The notes under the pieces were generated by a model. That model worked only from the letters and a program-made list of their open reading frames with translations, did no database searches and had not been told where the DNA came from. Of a stretch of DNA of 64,000 nucleotides, positions 1-7,560 are shown piece after piece. This DNA is from Rosenbergiella epipactidis (lineage in GTDB: Bacteria; Pseudomonadota; Gammaproteobacteria; Enterobacterales; Enterobacteriaceae). Location of the stretch: NCBI RefSeq assembly GCF_018494055.1, contig NZ_JABBFQ010000003.1:310001-374000 (forward strand). Reading direction: 5' to 3'. The stretch's first letter is position 1; each line of letters starts with the position of its first letter. A program made the translations under genes and the position numbers.

Positions 1-361
1 TCTGGACACGCCGATCGATTACCTGAATACTCACGGCACCTCGACTCCAGTCGGTGATGTGAAAGAATTAGGCGCTATCCGTGAAGTCTTTGGTGACAAT
101 ACACCAGCCCTTTCTGCAACGAAAGCGATGACAGGTCACTCCTTGGGGGCTGCAGGCGTTCAAGAAGCGATCTATACCCTACTGATGTTGGAGCACGGTT
201 TTATTGCACCAAGCATTAACATCGAACAAGCAGATGCAGCAGCAGAAGGGATGAACATTATCACTCAACCGACCGAGCGCGCACTGACGACCGTTATGTC
301 AAACAGCTTTGGCTTCGGCGGGACCAACGCGACATTGACGATGCGTAAATTTACGTCATAA
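1..361 (+). CDS. fabB: 3-oxoacyl-[acyl-carrier-protein] synthase I, C-terminal part (cut by window edge)
   Basis: FabB is the cytosolic condensing enzyme that elongates saturated and unsaturated acyl-ACP with malonyl-ACP in type II fatty acid synthesis. Only about the last 119 codons are present. The reading frame is open from base 2, so the gene enters from the left and the GTG at 59 is internal. Visible family motifs are HGTSTP, which carries the first catalytic histidine, [12 protein letters not shown] with the catalytic lysine and second histidine, and the C-terminal [10 protein letters not shown] glycine-rich loop. The fragment follows E. coli FabB closely to the end. The N-terminal part with the nucleophilic cysteine lies outside the window. 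A strong terminator follows. Confidence 0.97.
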   Translation, partial: LDTPIDYLNTHGTSTPVGDVKELGAIREVFGDNTPALSATKAMTGHSLGAAGVQEAIYTLLMLEHGFIAPSINIEQADAAAEGMNIITQPTERALTTVMSNSFGFGGTNATLTMRKFTS

Positions 362-375
362 TCAATTTATCGTTG

Positions 376-405
376 AAAAAACGGCAGCTTAGGCTGCCGT
401 TTTTA
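376..405 (+). terminator. Rho-independent terminator after fabB
   Basis: A perfect stem, ACGGCAGC paired with GCTGCCGT around a TTAG loop, is preceded by an A-run and followed by a T-run. It lies 15 bases after the fabB stop and separates fabB from yfcJ. Confidence 0.9.
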
Positions 406-450
406 TTGGCTTAAATAAAATTCCCCCGTAGTTAAAAAGGAGTCATAGTG

Positions 451-1644
451 ATGACAGAGGACAAGAGCCGTCCTGAAGAGCGTTCTGTAAAACCGGTAGC
501 GGTAACCTCTTTTGCTGTATTTCTAACCTATCTCACTGCGGGTATCGCATTACCGGTTATCCCTTTATTCGTTCATGATGGTCTTGGAATGAATAATGTG
601 ATGGTTGGTATCGCGGTAGGTATTCAATTCTTCGCGACATTGGCTAATCGAGGGTTTGCCGGGAAAAAAGCTGATCAGCAAGGGGCTAAGCAGACTACCC
701 GACTCGGCATGGGGTTGATTGCCTTGGTGGGCGTGGCGTATTTGCTGTCCGTTTTTGCTAGCCACTCTGTGTGGCTGCAATTTAGTCTACTGCTGTTAGG
801 ACGTATTTTACTGGGCTTAGGCGAAAGCTTTTTACTGACAGGGAACCTGACTTGGGGACTTGGCCTTATTGGGCAGCCACGCTCGGGGATTGTCATGTCT
901 TGGAACGGTATGGCTATCTACGGCTCGCTCGCAGCAGGTGCGCCAATTGGGCTCTATCTCTATCATCATTTCGATTTTCTTGGGGTGAGTCTCGCGTGTA
1001 TAGCCTGTCCAATTGTCGCGCTATTGTGTAATGCCAAAATCCCTGCGGTGCCGGTAAGTGGCGGCGATCGTCCGGGCTTTACCACAGTGTTGAAACAGAT
1101 TTTGACGCCCGGTGCCGTATTAGCGCTTCAGGGAGTGGGATTTGCAGTGATTGGTGCATTTATCTCCCTCTATTTCGCTGCGGAACATTGGGGAAATGCG
1201 GGCTATACCTTAACTATTTTTGGGCTGGCTTACGTTTTAATCCGTGTCTTCTTTGGCGGAATTCCGGATAAAATGGGCGGTATCAAAGTCACCATTATCT
1301 CGCTAGGGGTAGAAATGGCTGGCTTATTACTGCTCTGCTTTAGCCAGCAGGCATGGCATGCTTTAGTGGGGGCAGCGTTAACGGGAGCCGGGTGCTCATT
1401 AGTCTTCCCAGCTATGGGTGTCGAAATCATGAAGCGGGTAGACGCACAGGTGCGCGGCACCGCGCTAGGGTGTTTCTCTGCCTTTCAAGATGTTGCCTAT
1501 GGGGCCACGGGGCCTTTGGCAGGGTTTTTAGCAAATAGCGCAGGCTACGGCGCTGTCTACCTAGCCGGCGCTTGTTGCGCGTTGATTGGGGTAATCGTCA
1601 GTCTAACGATGTTGCGCTCTGCAACACCTCGTTCAACAGCGTAA
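451..1644 (+). CDS. yfcJ: MFS transporter, YfcJ family
   Basis: Inner-membrane major facilitator protein of about 397 residues with roughly 12 hydrophobic segments. Its substrate is not established; the family is usually annotated as an uncharacterised or arabinose-efflux-like MFS transporter. It has the length and neighbourhood (beside fabB) of E. coli YfcJ. I prefer the ATG at 451, because AAGGAG at 437-442 is 8 bases from it but only 5 from the in-frame GTG at 448. The last 16 codons, including the stop, lie inside a 56-bp sequence that recurs exactly at 3167-3222. The C-terminus is therefore part of the duplicated border of an inserted cassette. The family assignment is firm and the transported compound unknown. 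Confidence 0.88.
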   Translation: MTEDKSRPEERSVKPVAVTSFAVFLTYLTAGIALPVIPLFVHDGLGMNNVMVGIAVGIQFFATLANRGFAGKKADQQGAKQTTRLGMGLIALVGVAYLLSVFASHSVWLQFSLLLLGRILLGLGESFLLTGNLTWGLGLIGQPRSGIVMSWNGMAIYGSLAAGAPIGLYLYHHFDFLGVSLACIACPIVALLCNAKIPAVPVSGGDRPGFTTVLKQILTPGAVLALQGVGFAVIGAFISLYFAAEHWGNAGYTLTIFGLAYVLIRVFFGGIPDKMGGIKVTIISLGVEMAGLLLLCFSQQAWHALVGAALTGAGCSLVFPAMGVEIMKRVDAQVRGTALGCFSAFQDVAYGATGPLAGFLANSAGYGAVYLAGACCALIGVIVSLTMLRSATPRSTA

Positions 1645-1652
1645 CCGCTTGA
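1597..1652. repeat. 56-bp direct repeat, left copy (cassette border)
   Basis: This 56-base sequence is identical, base for base, to 3167-3222 in the same orientation. It begins 47 bases before the yfcJ stop and ends 8 bases after it. Read on the minus strand it also encodes the last 17 residues and stop of the MocR-type regulator found complete beyond the right copy. The two copies bracket 1514 bp of unrelated, partly AT-rich DNA. This looks like an attachment-site or target duplication. I see no inverted repeats at the inner ends of the insert. Confidence 0.95.
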
Positions 1653-1659
1653 AAAAAGT

Positions 1660-1989
1660 TTAATCGTATAACCACCGTCCGGCTTTCGCTGATTCGATCA
1701 GCATGCGCAGAGTGAAGTCAGGCACTGGTATCGGAGCTCTTTTTTTGAAAGGGTTCAACAAGAAAGGTTCATAAGGATAATAAGTTTGAAGTTTAAAATT
1801 ACCCCGTGTGACATCAAACTTATCAAAAAAGTTATTCATCAGATCTTCGACTTCAAGCTCGTCAATACTGAGATCTGTATCTAAATCAGTGTCAGGTGTT
1901 AGCTCAACTTTCTTTAAGTTGAATAGATAAGTGCCAGCATAAGGGCGCACAAGTTCATAGATTCTTTGCTCAATACTTTCTTCTACCAT
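1660..1989 (-). CDS. DUF1493 family protein (acyl-carrier-like fold, no carrier serine)
   Basis: Small cytosolic protein of 109 residues, unknown function. The pattern at residues 32-60 (paired Asp-Leu, then DELEVEDLMNNFFDKFDV) resembles the acyl carrier protein signature DSL...E...F. The position of the phosphopantetheine serine is occupied by Glu, so it is unlikely to carry an acyl chain. The C-terminal LIESAKAGRW is typical of the DUF1493 family as I recall it. The start ATG overlaps the end of the upstream membrane-protein gene by 7 bases, so the two are translationally coupled. Both lie inside the cassette between the 56-bp repeats. The family call is from memory of the motif. Confidence 0.72.
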   Translation of the reverse strand: MVEESIEQRIYELVRPYAGTYLFNLKKVELTPDTDLDTDLSIDELEVEDLMNNFFDKFDVTRGNFKLQTYYPYEPFLLNPFKKRAPIPVPDFTLRMLIESAKAGRWLYD

Positions 1990-2447
1990 ACTTTATCGCT
2001 GCCTCTCGCTATGGTGTTATAGTCTCGAAGGGTTCTGTAGGTAATTTGAGTGACATCAGAGGCAAGGATCATTACTCCGAGCAATGGAATAGAACGGCCA
2101 ACGAAGGACGCAATGTTGTGAACCATAACGCGACGAACCGTCCAAGGTGTGTAACCACCAAGCCAGGTAGGTAATGATAATCCAAAGGGAAATTTTGTTT
2201 TACCGAATATAGCCCTCGCACTTTTGGATGCATAAGAGGTCCCTTTAGTCGTGTTGGCTAATTTTCCTCTTGTACTCAAGTTATTTCTCCCTGAAACAAT
2301 AGCGATAATTGCACTAAAATCTGCCACACCAATACCGAATTGGACTGCTGTATTTTCACAAAAGATCATGAATAAAAGTTCAGCAGCGGTAAGATTTTGT
2401 CTTCCCGCATAGAAATAAGTACCATTTAATTCCTCTACCGTATCCAT
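1983..2447 (-). CDS. Putative membrane-associated protein, STM2901-like family
   Basis: 154-residue protein of unknown function. I start it at the ATG at 2447, because AGGAAAGGAA lies just upstream; the open frame extends 10 codons further without a better site. Residues 2-11 (DTVEELNGTY) and the C-terminal block with GRSIPLLG, LASDV and YN-IAR resemble what Salmonella annotation calls the STM2901 family; this is recognition from memory. Two hydrophobic stretches, near residues 22-50 and 118-135, could be membrane-inserted. It is the first gene of a two-gene operon with the DUF1493 gene, carried on the inserted cassette. A TATAAT-like -10 hexamer sits at 2496-2501 on the minus strand, without a convincing -35. 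Confidence 0.62.
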   Translation of the reverse strand: MDTVEELNGTYFYAGRQNLTAAELLFMIFCENTAVQFGIGVADFSAIIAIVSGRNNLSTRGKLANTTKGTSYASKSARAIFGKTKFPFGLSLPTWLGGYTPWTVRRVMVHNIASFVGRSIPLLGVMILASDVTQITYRTLRDYNTIARGSDKVW

Positions 2448-3166
2448 TGATTCCTTTCCTATTTTTATTCCAAGCACACACTATGATAAGTGCACATTAT
2501 AAAAATCATCCCCTGAGTGAATGGATAATATTCACGGAGTGGATTGCGACAATCTTCTAGATCTTTTTTAACTATTTCACTCTATATTTATCCGGTACAC
2601 GCAATGGTGCTGCAAGGTGGAATAGAGACAACGTCCTGTGCGAGCGAGTAAGGGGGATTTTATCACTACATAATCTTCTGCTAAAAACCGATAGGTGAGT
2701 TTAGTTCACAAGCTAGAGGCTTTTATTATTTTATATTTTATCAACCGCTAAAAAGAATTTTTAAACCGTTATTAGTCTGTATAGCTAGAAAGTCGATTAT
2801 TAAGTCATTTACTCCCCGAGTGAAGTTATTACCAGATAGTTTGTTTCAACAACCTCCAACCATATCCTCTGAATTGTTTCTCTGGCAAGATGAAAATTTT
2901 ATCCAAAGTATAATTTTCTTGAATAATCCCTACTTGCCCTAAAGTTATTACCTCAGGATCTCTATATTAGTTTCTCTTTTTTAGACTACAGCATGTGTAT
3001 TCAACCTTTAGCTTAATAGGAATAAAGCATCATACGATTTTTTTCGTCTCGTCGTTGACGTTGTGGGAAGAGATAAATATTTCTGAGCCTTAATTTGGTA
3101 ATTTATTGAGATCCATAAAATGACTATGAAGGAGATAACGCTTGGCCAGTCGTCTGATCTTATTGG
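2448..3166. other. AT-rich non-coding part of the inserted cassette
   Basis: About 720 bases without a supported gene. The composition is visibly more AT-rich than the flanking genes, with no open frame of 60 codons on either strand. The left end must hold the promoter of the two cassette genes. I see no integrase, transposase remnant, tRNA or inverted terminal repeat. A 25-codon frame starting at 2483 has no ribosome binding site and I do not call it. Confidence 0.6.
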
Positions 3167-3222
3167 GTCAGTCTAACGATGTTGCGCTCTGCAACACCTC
3201 GTTCAACAGCGTAACCGCTTGA
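3167..3222. repeat. 56-bp direct repeat, right copy (cassette border)
   Basis: Exact second copy of 1597-1652, offset by 1570 bases. On the minus strand it supplies the last 17 codons and the TGA of the MocR-type gene. On the plus strand it still contains the final codons and stop of yfcJ, now detached from that gene. The identity stops abruptly on both sides: the preceding base is C in the left copy and G in the right, and the following base is A versus C. Confidence 0.95.
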
Positions 3223-4607
3223 CGTATCGCTTGCGGAGTCAGCGCCGCGAAGCCGAGTATCCAGCCATTAATCACTGGAGTGATCAAACACAGTGGGGCA
3301 AGTTCAGCGAGCACATGCCCTTTATGGCTGGCAGCAGCCGTGATCGCAGAGGTACTTCTTCTAAGATATTCGATAGCCAGTTGTAGCCCGCCTTCGGATG
3401 GCAGCAAACGAACGGTATCTGCTGGGCACTCTTTCAGTAACTCAATCAGCAGAGCGCGTCTTGCGGCATAGAGTTTTTTCATCAAACGAAGGTGACTCGC
3501 AAAATAACCTTCTGAAATAAACGCAGCGACTACGGCTTGTGATAATACCGCGGTGTGACTGTCGAGACGTTGCCGTGCGCTCGCTAACTGGGGGACAAGG
3601 GCGGGGGGCACGACCATATAGGCAAGTCGGATACTGGGAAAGAGTGTCTTGGAAAATGTTCCAAGATAGATGACCTTTTGGCCACGGTCGAGTCGTTGCA
3701 GGGAGGCCGGAGGGTCATTGCGGTAATGGTATTCACCGTCATAGTCATCCTCAATAATCCAGCTTTGATGGCGAGTAGCCCAATCTAGCCATTGCTGACG
3801 TCTAGATTCGCTCATTGTCATCCCTAAAGGGTAATGATGTCCCGGTGTAAGATAAGCCAACTTGGCGTGATGGGTCGGAGGGATCGCACCGTCTTGATCC
3901 ATAGGCTGCGGGGCAAGAACCGCCCCCGCTTGCCGAAAAGCATTGACCGCTCCTGGGTAGCATAACGCCTCGGTCACAACGGTCTCTCCCTCATCCAGCA
4001 GTATATGAGCCAGCCATTGCAGGCCTTGTTGTGAACTGTTGATCACAATAATTTGCGAAGGCGAGCAATTAACTTGGCGGGATAACGCTAAATAATGGCT
4101 AATGGCTTTGCGGCACTCTGCCAGTCCCTGCGGGTCACCGTAAAGCAGTTGCTCTGGTGCTAATGATTCCATTACTCGACGAGTCACCTCGGCCCACTGA
4201 TGTAACGGAAAAGCGTTCACATCGGGTACGCCGGCACTGAATGGCTGTATCGTCCGCGGGTCCAGACACTGAGACTGAGCTAAGAGCTGTTGTCCCCGAT
4301 TTGATAATGTCGGGGGTAATCCTTGGTAAGTCGGTGACGATAGCGCTAAACCACGTTGTGTCACGAAACTCCCTTGACCGAGATGTCGCGTCAGATAACC
4401 TTGTGTGGTTAATCGTTGATATGCCGCTTCCACCGTCGTTCGCGAGCAGCCCAGATCGGTGGCTAATTGACGGCTAGAAGGCAAACGTTCCCCAGGCCCC
4501 AATTGCCCCTTTTGAATAGCCGCTCTCAGGACTCGGCATAGCTGTGTGACGCGATTCCCACGTTCGGCTAAGGTCAGGGATAACCAAATTGAAGAGCGCT
4601 TTGTCAT
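3168..4607 (-). CDS. MocR-family transcriptional regulator (GntR wHTH plus aminotransferase-like domain)
   Basis: 479-residue PLP-binding regulator. An N-terminal GntR-type winged helix spans about residues 13-80 (motifs LGPGERLPSSRQLA and CSRTTVEAAYQRL). A fold-type I aminotransferase domain follows from about 110, with IEDDYDGEYHY and the PLP lysine in GTFSKTL. Such proteins (PdxR, GabR, TauR types) usually control the neighbouring divergent gene in response to a PLP adduct with an amino compound. Here the divergent gene is a rhodanese, 85 bases away. No Shine-Dalgarno precedes the ATG at 4607, so it may be leaderless or poorly translated. The C-terminal 17 residues lie in the right 56-bp repeat. 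The effector is unknown. Confidence 0.9.
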   Translation of the reverse strand: MTKRSSIWLSLTLAERGNRVTQLCRVLRAAIQKGQLGPGERLPSSRQLATDLGCSRTTVEAAYQRLTTQGYLTRHLGQGSFVTQRGLALSSPTYQGLPPTLSNRGQQLLAQSQCLDPRTIQPFSAGVPDVNAFPLHQWAEVTRRVMESLAPEQLLYGDPQGLAECRKAISHYLALSRQVNCSPSQIIVINSSQQGLQWLAHILLDEGETVVTEALCYPGAVNAFRQAGAVLAPQPMDQDGAIPPTHHAKLAYLTPGHHYPLGMTMSESRRQQWLDWATRHQSWIIEDDYDGEYHYRNDPPASLQRLDRGQKVIYLGTFSKTLFPSIRLAYMVVPPALVPQLASARQRLDSHTAVLSQAVVAAFISEGYFASHLRLMKKLYAARRALLIELLKECPADTVRLLPSEGGLQLAIEYLRRSTSAITAAASHKGHVLAELAPLCLITPVINGWILGFAALTPQAIRQAVTLLNEVLQSATSLD

Positions 4608-4678
4608 AGTGGTCTGATACTTTATCGGAAATGGGTCTGATTAGAGCCTTAATAGTGCGATATTCTGTGTAGACCACT
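4608..4678. promoter_or_regulatory. Candidate MocR operator between divergent regulator and rhodanese genes
   Basis: GGTCTGAT occurs twice as a direct repeat (4611-4618 and 4634-4641, 23 bases apart). AGTGGTCT at 4608-4615 recurs inverted as AGACCACT at 4671-4678. MocR regulators typically bind spaced direct repeats at the divergent promoter, so these are the natural candidates. The first copy abuts the regulator's start codon, which suits autoregulation. No footprint is known; this is inference from repeat geometry. Confidence 0.45.
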
Positions 4679-4692
4679 CAAGGAGAATGACG

Positions 4693-5133
4693 ATGACAGA
4701 CTCAATTTTTCATTACGCTGACCCTGCCGACAGTGCAGCCTACTTAACCGCCAAATTGGCGTATTATATTGATGCTTGGGACTTAGCAGAAAGCTGCCAG
4801 CGTGATAGCGCAGAATACATAATACTCGATGTCCGTTCTGCCGACCATTACCGCCTCGGCCATATTCCCGGCGCGATAAACTTTCCCCATCGCGAGATGA
4901 ATGCTCTGACATTGGCGTCGTTATCTAAACAGGCTCATTATGTCACCTATTGCGATGGAATAGGATGTAATGGCTCAACCAAAGGGGCGTATAACCTCGC
5001 GCAAGCCGGATTTAAGGTAAAAGAATTGATTGGCGGCTTAGATTTTTGGCGTCGGGATAACCATCCAATTATCGAAGGCAGCGAGCCAAGCACTTGGCCC
5101 ACTGATGCAGCGTCGATACAGTGTGGATGCTAA
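4693..5133 (+). CDS. Single-domain rhodanese-like protein
   Basis: 146-residue cytosolic sulfurtransferase-like protein. The rhodanese domain spans about residues 20-125: LDVRSADHYRLGHIPGAINF is the classic substructure, and the active loop is YCDGIGCNGSTKGA, followed by LIGGLDFWR. The loop has two cysteines six positions apart, as in related single-domain rhodaneses where the first is the persulfide carrier. I choose the ATG at 4693, 7 bases from AAGGAG at 4680-4685; the ATG at 4687 is too close to it. The stop abuts the flk stop with no gap. The divergent MocR gene suggests control by that regulator. The physiological sulfur acceptor is unknown. Confidence 0.88.
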   Translation: MTDSIFHYADPADSAAYLTAKLAYYIDAWDLAESCQRDSAEYIILDVRSADHYRLGHIPGAINFPHREMNALTLASLSKQAHYVTYCDGIGCNGSTKGAYNLAQAGFKVKELIGGLDFWRRDNHPIIEGSEPSTWPTDAASIQCGC

Positions 5134-6171
5134 TTAGAGCCAGACAATAAAGAGAAACAGTAGCACTATCCCAATAATCGTTAGGGTAACCCGGGGAGAG
5201 AATGGCCAAAAACTTGTCTGCCCAGTAACAGGCGGCGCGGGATGATAAATCGGAATAGGCCCCGCGGTGAGTGCACCTTGTGGCGGCCGCCAACCGAAGC
5301 CAGCACGGTGGCTAAATAGCACATTGAGAAGATCTTGTGCTTGCACACGTGATAAGCAGGCGTCCGCAGCTAAGTGGTAATGCTGTTGGCAGTATACTGC
5401 TGCCTGCTCAAGTTCTAGGCTGCTTGCAGGGTGTTTTAAGCCTTGCAATAGCTGTGGCAGTAAAAGACTACCCTGTCCCACCAACTGCTGGCGAGCCTGT
5501 AAATATTGAATTAACAGAGGGTAGTGCTTGGCGGGAATCGGGTCGCCGTCTTTTAAGCCGACCAAGCTATGTAACGTTTCCCAGACACTGATGGGTGACT
5601 CGCCGTTGGCGACGGATAATTTGACCACTTGCTGGCTAAGTGTCGAATGCTCGGCTGGCAGGAGGCTCCGCGCGGTGGCGGTGGTTTGTACCGGTTGCGG
5701 GATCGACATCTGCCCTTGCTGAAGACGGGTTAATACTTGCTGCAGTTGTGCCTGAGTCAGGGCACTTAGCACGGTTTGCCCAAATTGCTGGCGAATGTAT
5801 TCGCTGACGGCTTGCCGATTATTTCCTTGAGGAAGTAAATCGGTAAGCTGCTGTAATTGGCGGCGTGCTAGATGATTATTCTGTTCTTGCTTAAGGACGC
5901 CTTGTAACCACTTTTCTGCTTCTGGAAAGTGAGACGACAGCAGTTCGGCGTCGCCACTGACGTTAACGTGGTGGCGGATTCCGGCCCAAAGCGCCGGCGG
6001 TTTAAGGCTACTGATTGCCAAAATTTTAACGATGATGCGTTCCAGCGCAGTACGTTGCGCGGAGGAAAGTACTTCACTGTGCAACGGCTTAGCTTTTAGG
6101 CTATTCGGGGAGGTTAAGTCGTGACGGTGTGGACCGTCGGAATATCCGCGAGGGCCGCTGAGTGGCTGCAT
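5134..6171 (-). CDS. flk: Flagellar regulatory protein Flk
   Basis: 345-residue protein matching E. coli and Salmonella Flk, which is anchored in the inner membrane by its C-terminus. It prevents premature export of late flagellar substrate before the P- and L-rings are complete. Shared features are the SSAQRTALER start of the conserved region, LWAGIRHH, GNNRQAVSEYI, the LLPAEH motif near mid-protein, and a single C-terminal membrane segment of about 20 residues ending FLFIVWL. I start at the ATG at 6171 (MQPLSGP), 8 bases after AAGGA. The 29-codon upstream extension has no family counterpart. It lies beside pdxB, as in E. coli, and implies a motile ancestor. Confidence 0.88.
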   Translation of the reverse strand: MQPLSGPRGYSDGPHRHDLTSPNSLKAKPLHSEVLSSAQRTALERIIVKILAISSLKPPALWAGIRHHVNVSGDAELLSSHFPEAEKWLQGVLKQEQNNHLARRQLQQLTDLLPQGNNRQAVSEYIRQQFGQTVLSALTQAQLQQVLTRLQQGQMSIPQPVQTTATARSLLPAEHSTLSQQVVKLSVANGESPISVWETLHSLVGLKDGDPIPAKHYPLLIQYLQARQQLVGQGSLLLPQLLQGLKHPASSLELEQAAVYCQQHYHLAADACLSRVQAQDLLNVLFSHRAGFGWRPPQGALTAGPIPIYHPAPPVTGQTSFWPFSPRVTLTIIGIVLLFLFIVWL

Positions 6172-6371
6172 GGCAACATCCTTACAAAAACTAAGAACCG
6201 GATGACCGGAGAATAGCCGGCTATCATAACAATCCCCCAATAAAATCCCAAGCAACAATCTGCCTTTTACCGCATTATTTGTCCTGTTGATGAGAATCGA
6301 TCTCAGGTGTTTTCAGCCTAAGAATATGACAGAATATCTTAACGCTTTCTTTTTACCTTCTAGGCCAAATC

Positions 6372-7502
6372 ATGAAAATCGTTGTCGATGAAAATATGCC
6401 CTATGCGCAAGAGTTATTCAGTCGTAAAGGAGAGGTCGTACGCGTCCCAGGCCGGCCCCTGCCGGTAAGCGAATTACAGGATGCCCAAGCACTGATGGTG
6501 CGTTCGGTCACACCGGTTAATACGCAGCTGGTGACCGACACGCCGCTAGCTTTTGTGGGATCGGCGACGGCAGGCACTGACCATGTCGAGTTGGCGGACC
6601 TCGAGGCGGCAGGTGTGGCATTTTCCGCAGCACCCGGTTGTAACGCTATTGCGGTGGTAGAATATGTCTTTTCCGCGTTGCTGCTATTGGCTGAACGCGA
6701 CGGTTATGCGTTATGTGATAAGACGATTGGTATCGTCGGTGTCGGCAATGTCGGCAGTCGCCTGCAAGCTCGCTGTGAAGCCTTGGGAATGAAGGTGCTA
6801 TTATGCGACCCGCCACGAGCCGATCGTGGTGATCAAGAAACGTTCCTTTCATTAGAAGATGTCGCGGCACAAGCCGATATCTTGACCTTCCATACACCAC
6901 TCATTAAACAGGGTGCCTACCGAACCTGGCACTGTGTCGATCGCCATCTGCTCGAAGCATTACGCCCTGGCTGTGTACTGATCAACGCTTGCCGAGGCGC
7001 GGTGGTAGATAACCAAGCCCTTAAGCAGGTGCTGACTGAGCGCAACGATCTGAGTGTGGTATTGGATGTGTGGGAGCCAGAACCCGATCTCGACCGGCAA
7101 CTGCTGGCTCAAGTCGATATCGCGACGGCCCATATCGCCGGCTACACCTTAGAAGGTAAAGTGCGGGGAACCACGCAACTTTATGAAGCGTGGACCGCGT
7201 TTATCGGCCAGCCAGAACACATTACCCTGAGTGAATTATTGCCTCAGCCGGATATTAGCGCGATTCAGGTCACAGGCGAGTTTTCGCAGTCACTTCTAAA
7301 ACGTTTAGCCCATCTCGTGTATGATGTGCGCCGCGATGATGCATTGCTTAGGCAGCATATCGCTGATGAAGGGGGATTTGACCGGCTAAGAAAGCAATAT
7401 CAAGAGCGCCGCGAATGGTCTTCATTAACCGTTAGCTGTTCGACTGCCTCGACGGCTGAACGACTTCGTCAACTCGGATTCAATACCTTGTACTGCGCTT
7501 AG
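6372..7502 (+). CDS. pdxB: Erythronate-4-phosphate dehydrogenase
   Basis: PdxB oxidises 4-phosphoerythronate, using a tightly bound nicotinamide cofactor, in the DXP-dependent route to pyridoxal 5'-phosphate. The protein is 376 residues, close to the usual 378-381. It shows the NAD-binding fingerprint GVGNVGSR near residue 122. The D-2-hydroxyacid dehydrogenase catalytic set is present: Arg in NACRGAVVD near 208, Glu in VWEPEP near 237 and His in TAHIAGYT near 254. A C-terminal PdxB dimerisation region follows. It starts the pdxB-usg-truA-dedA gene string; usg begins 58 bases downstream. The start is supported by strict agreement with the E. coli N-terminus ([11 protein letters not shown]). 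Confidence 0.97.
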   Translation: MKIVVDENMPYAQELFSRKGEVVRVPGRPLPVSELQDAQALMVRSVTPVNTQLVTDTPLAFVGSATAGTDHVELADLEAAGVAFSAAPGCNAIAVVEYVFSALLLLAERDGYALCDKTIGIVGVGNVGSRLQARCEALGMKVLLCDPPRADRGDQETFLSLEDVAAQADILTFHTPLIKQGAYRTWHCVDRHLLEALRPGCVLINACRGAVVDNQALKQVLTERNDLSVVLDVWEPEPDLDRQLLAQVDIATAHIAGYTLEGKVRGTTQLYEAWTAFIGQPEHITLSELLPQPDISAIQVTGEFSQSLLKRLAHLVYDVRRDDALLRQHIADEGGFDRLRKQYQERREWSSLTVSCSTASTAERLRQLGFNTLYCA

Positions 7503-7560
7503 GCTCAGTTGTTGTTGGGGTGGGTGTGACTCATCCCGTTAATTTAGTGTGGAGTACCCC

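Noticed and set aside
2483-2560. A 25-codon frame in the cassette's non-coding part
   Set aside because: No ribosome binding site and no recognisable protein; it is most likely chance in AT-rich DNA.
1653-3166. Prophage or insertion sequence as explanation of the cassette
   Set aside because: No transposase, integrase, phage structural gene or terminal inverted repeat is visible; the repeats are too long for a simple transposon footprint.
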